Source: JBAXGE01 sp044344145
GTDB lineage: Bacteria > Planctomycetota > Phycisphaerae > WQYP01
Length of the DNA: 7,752 nt
Direction: 5' to 3'
Assembly (NCBI GenBank): GCA_044344145.1
Contig: JBIJDM010000143.1
Coordinates: 1 to 7,752 of the forward strand
The notes beneath the pieces are model-generated. The model was given only the letters and a program-made list of their open reading frames with translations. It ran no database searches and was not told the DNA's origin. Each line of letters begins with the position of its first letter. Position 1 is the first letter of the stretch. A program made the position numbers and the translations under genes. Below are positions 5,822 to 7,752 of the stretch, in pieces.

Positions 5822-7423
5822 TTAGTGCGGGACGCGAATTACCAGATCAATATCTGGTTTGGTGCGGCTGGCGATTTCCTGCCCGCCATTATCCAGACCG
5901 TCCCAGCCCACACTATAGAGCAGGTAACCGCCGGGCTGGGGACGATATATCAGGGGTTGGTTATTAAATGGATCAGTACGGGTTTCTGCGGAGAGCTTGA
6001 GGGCATCAAGTTGGTCGGGATATTTGCCCTTGTCCAGTTGATAACGGTGTAGTTGCAGCGCAATTAGGGCCATGCGTTGACGGGCCAGAGTGTTAAGGGG
6101 CATGGCAAGTGTACGGTATGTGGTAGCGTCCAGAGTACCCCTGAGTAAATAATCATTAAAAGTAGGAATAGTGTGGTCCAGATATTGCGACTGAAACTGG
6201 GTCTCCAAGGCGCGCATACGATCACGGCGTTGGACAAAGGTGGGGAGTTGGTCGGCCAGGGCGATGGCATCATAATATTGATTGGTAACCCGCAATATAT
6301 GGTTGTAGTTTACTGGTTTGTAACAAGCCAGTGCCCACGGCTGATCCCAGCGGGCCTCGGTGGCATGACGGTTGGCGAGATTGCAGACCAACTCCAGCAT
6401 CTCCCAGCGCTGGGTTTGTTGCAGATGAACCGGATTGGCCAGCGCGGGGGGCAGGGTCTGGATTAATGTTTCTAGCGCGGTAGCTTGGGTGGCGGACAGG
6501 GGCGCTTGGGTGAAGGTGGCAAGCAGGCGATATCCGGCCGACTCCAAGGAGTGGCCGGAAATATTGGTGATCATACGGTCGGACTGTTGATACAGTCGGC
6601 CCAACCGCAGCATGGTGCTCAGGTCCGCGCAGGCGTCCTCAAAGCGATTTACGCCCAAAGATAGATTGATCCGCGCGATCAGGGCGTCTTTATAGGCCAT
6701 GGTCAGACACGTATGGTCGTGGTTGGTGTCAAATAAGCTGACGCGATCGGGGAACGCAGGCAAATATCTTGACACGACGGAATGGGTGCGGATGAAGGGC
6801 TGTGGGATTACACCCGTCTCGGGGATGCCGGCGAGGAAATGCGGGACGTAGTAGCGGGATTGGGTGCTAGCCTGGCGTAAAATATCGAAGGCGGGGCGGT
6901 GCGTTTCAAACCAATCGCCAGCGGCGGGGAATTCTTCGGTCCGCCAAGGGCGCTGGGTAATGGTAGATTCCATCTGTTCGTATTGATCTTTTTGCTCGTC
7001 GGTCAAGTCTAACTGGGATAGTTGCAGGCGCCGGCACCAGGCGGTTTTTAGGTCGTCTGTATTGGCCAGCTTCAGTTCGGTATAGGTGGTGCCCAGCGCC
7101 TGGGCGTAGGCCGGGCCGAATCCGTTATCCAGCATAGGTAGCAGCACGAGCGCGGCGTTGTTATCGGGGGTGACACCGGCGCTGTAGAGATCGGCCACGG
7201 CTTGCACGTAATCGGGCTGGCCGTTGGGCGATAAGGGGGCGACGAGGTGGGTGGTTTCGGGGCTGATGATGATTTGGCGCAGGTGCCAGGAATATAGCGC
7301 CAGGCCAGCGATCGTTACGGCGCTGGTGGCAAGGACGCGGAGGGTCAGGCGACGCCAGGTGCGCGCGGTGAGGCCGAAGAAGCGTTTGGGCTTGATGGGT
7401 ACGGCGGGGGTAGTGGTGGTCAT
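5822..7423 (-). CDS. Membrane-anchored protein with pseudopilin-like C-terminal tail, paralog A
   Basis: A 533-residue protein from the ATG at 7423, chosen by spacing to GGAG and by alignment with its paralog; ATG 7426 and GTG 7438 are in-frame alternatives, the latter without a ribosome binding site. Order of parts: cytosolic VPIKPKRFFGLTARTWRR (8-25), membrane helix about 26-46, SAGVTPDNNAA at 81-91, RPW...EEFP at 158-166, YYVP at 191-194, LRLGRLYQQSDR at 272-283, ILRVTNQYY near 376-384, then the tail with GKYPDQL (466-472), DPF at 484-486, LYSVG at 502-506 and an Asp/Asn-Gly run (D508, D511). In GspG pseudopilins the equivalent loop binds calcium; whether it does so here is inference. It extends about 20 residues past the Gly-Gly, ending IDLVIRVPH. 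It is about 20 residues longer than paralog B in the middle and C-terminus. The genes are 30 bp apart and probably co-transcribed, this one first. Function unknown. Confidence 0.9.
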   Translation of the reverse strand: MTTTTPAVPIKPKRFFGLTARTWRRLTLRVLATSAVTIAGLALYSWHLRQIIISPETTHLVAPLSPNGQPDYVQAVADLYSAGVTPDNNAALVLLPMLDNGFGPAYAQALGTTYTELKLANTDDLKTAWCRRLQLSQLDLTDEQKDQYEQMESTITQRPWRTEEFPAAGDWFETHRPAFDILRQASTQSRYYVPHFLAGIPETGVIPQPFIRTHSVVSRYLPAFPDRVSLFDTNHDHTCLTMAYKDALIARINLSLGVNRFEDACADLSTMLRLGRLYQQSDRMITNISGHSLESAGYRLLATFTQAPLSATQATALETLIQTLPPALANPVHLQQTQRWEMLELVCNLANRHATEARWDQPWALACYKPVNYNHILRVTNQYYDAIALADQLPTFVQRRDRMRALETQFQSQYLDHTIPTFNDYLLRGTLDATTYRTLAMPLNTLARQRMALIALQLHRYQLDKGKYPDQLDALKLSAETRTDPFNNQPLIYRPQPGGYLLYSVGWDGLDNGGQEIASRTKPDIDLVIRVPH

Positions 7424-7429
7424 CATGGG

Positions 7430-7433
7430 CTCC
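7430..7433 (-). promoter_or_regulatory. Ribosome binding site deciding the paralog A start
   Basis: GGAG on the minus strand, 3 nt before ATG 7426 and 6 nt before ATG 7423. The spacing favours 7423, matching the layout before paralog B. Confidence 0.55.
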
Positions 7434-7516
7434 GGCACGAAGGTGAAAAGCTGAGGTATAGGCTAACGCGCTGCTGAGGAGGTGGCAAGGGAGGCAATTA
7501 TGAAATGAGGAACGAG

Positions 7517-7570
7517 GGGAGGTCTCACGCAACGGCGCGACGACGCAACGGGAATGCGCGGGGGGAGTTG
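7517..7570. repeat. CGACGC-type dispersed repeat, copy 3
   Basis: GGGAGGTCTCACGCAACGGC followed by GCGACGACGCAACG and a GCGCGGGGGGAGTT end. It matches 117-171 in the same orientation with only a few differences, but the CACGGA module that follows in copy 1 is absent; instead GTTTGAGGGCC leads into a palindromic unit. It is part of the roughly 210-bp gene-free gap (7424-7633) upstream of paralog A. The 90 bp between this repeat and the gene should hold its promoter, but I see no convincing -35/-10 pair. Confidence 0.75.
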
Positions 7571-7573
7571 TTT

Positions 7574-7618
7574 GAGGGCCGAAGGCCTGATTTTATACCA
7601 GCCTAGGGCAACGCCCTC
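7574..7618. repeat. Double-hairpin palindromic unit (REP-like)
   Basis: Two hairpins about 17 bp apart: GGCC-GAA-GGCC (7577-7587) and AGGGC-AAC-GCCCT (7605-7617). The outer ends GAGGGC (7574-7579) and GCCCTC (7613-7618) are also complementary, so the whole unit can fold as one larger structure. The intervening ATTTTATACCAGCCT and the AGGGCAACGCCCT hairpin look like a widespread PVC palindromic repeat I have seen in intergenic regions. It lies between the transposase tail and the repeat at 7517, and could bound or be targeted by the insertion element. Confidence 0.6.
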
Positions 7619-7633
7619 GTTGTTACACACAAG

Positions 7634-7752
7634 TCACGGGCTGCGAATTTGTCCCTTGGGACCAAACATCTCCCACGCCCAAGCCAGATCATACATCCGC
7701 TGTAGTCCGATCCACATCGTCTGCGGTCCCGGTTCGCGCCCGGGACGCTCGA
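7634..7752 (-). CDS. C-terminal fragment of a probable IS4-like transposase (runs off the window)
   Basis: The last 38 codons of a minus-strand frame that enters from the right edge and stops with TGA at 7636-7634. The tail contains RPGREPGPQTMWIGLQRMYD, then LAWAWEMFGPKGQIRSP. A W-x-G-[LF]-x-R-[ML]-x-D block following a Gly/Pro/Arg-rich stretch is what I recall at the C-terminus of IS4-group transposases, after the last catalytic Glu. Too little is visible to test the DDE triad, completeness or the element's terminal repeats. If correct, the insertion element reads toward the paralog genes and its end should lie between here and about 7570. Alternative: the end of an unrelated conserved hypothetical protein. 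Confidence 0.5.
   Translation of the reverse strand, partial: ERPGREPGPQTMWIGLQRMYDLAWAWEMFGPKGQIRSP

Noticed and set aside
4244..7423. Paralogs as true type IV pilins or pseudopilins
   Set aside because: They are more than 500 residues long, with a basic N-terminus and an ordinary anchor, and lack the Gly-Phe-[TS]-Leu-[ILV]-Glu prepilin motif. Only the C-terminal tail is similar.
7424..7438. GTG start at 7438 for paralog A
   Set aside because: No ribosome binding site precedes it, and the paralog has no matching residues; GGAG at 7430-7433 would lie inside the coding region.

Overview
The window most resembles a bacterium of the PVC group (Planctomycetota, Verrucomicrobiota, Lentisphaerota and relatives). 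Three things suggest this. Two large tandem paralogs, membrane-anchored at the N-terminus, carry motifs I associate with uncharacterised planctomycete/verrucomicrobial proteins (a GVTPDNNA-type block, a PW..E.FP block, and a C-terminal YP..L / DPF / LYSVG tail). The intergenic spaces hold degenerate CACGGA-type and CGACGCAACG-type repeats and GGCC-palindromic units of the kind common in these genomes. Ribosome binding sites are ordinary AAGGAGG-like sequences. The phylum assignment is inference from memory, not a database result.

All convincing genes read on the minus strand, from right to left. At the right edge lies the C-terminal tail of a probable IS4-like transposase (7634 to the edge). 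Next is a gap of about 210 bp holding a palindromic unit and a copy of a dispersed repeat. Then come paralog A (5822-7423) and, 30 bp later, paralog B (4244-5791). A 128-bp gap carrying a second repeat type separates them from a YhaM-like OB-fold/HD 3'-5' exoribonuclease (3141-4115). This is followed by threonine ammonia-lyase with an ACT domain (1830-3083), a DegT/DnrJ/EryC1/StrS aminotransferase that overlaps the lyase stop by ATGA (724-1833), and a small aromatic-rich membrane protein (275-691). The left 274 bp is non-coding and repeat-rich.

Spacing suggests two transcription units, A-B and yhaM-ilvA-degT-membrane protein, or one long unit interrupted by the repeat at 4188-4235. The second set mixes RNA turnover, amino-acid metabolism and sugar-nucleotide or PLP chemistry; only the lyase/aminotransferase pair is tightly coupled.

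The least explained part is the tandem paralog pair. Each has a conserved basic cytosolic N-terminus, one membrane helix, a long predicted extracytoplasmic helical region, and a tail resembling the C-terminal domain of GspG-type pseudopilins but without a prepilin leader. I see no CRISPR array, tRNA, rRNA or defence system.
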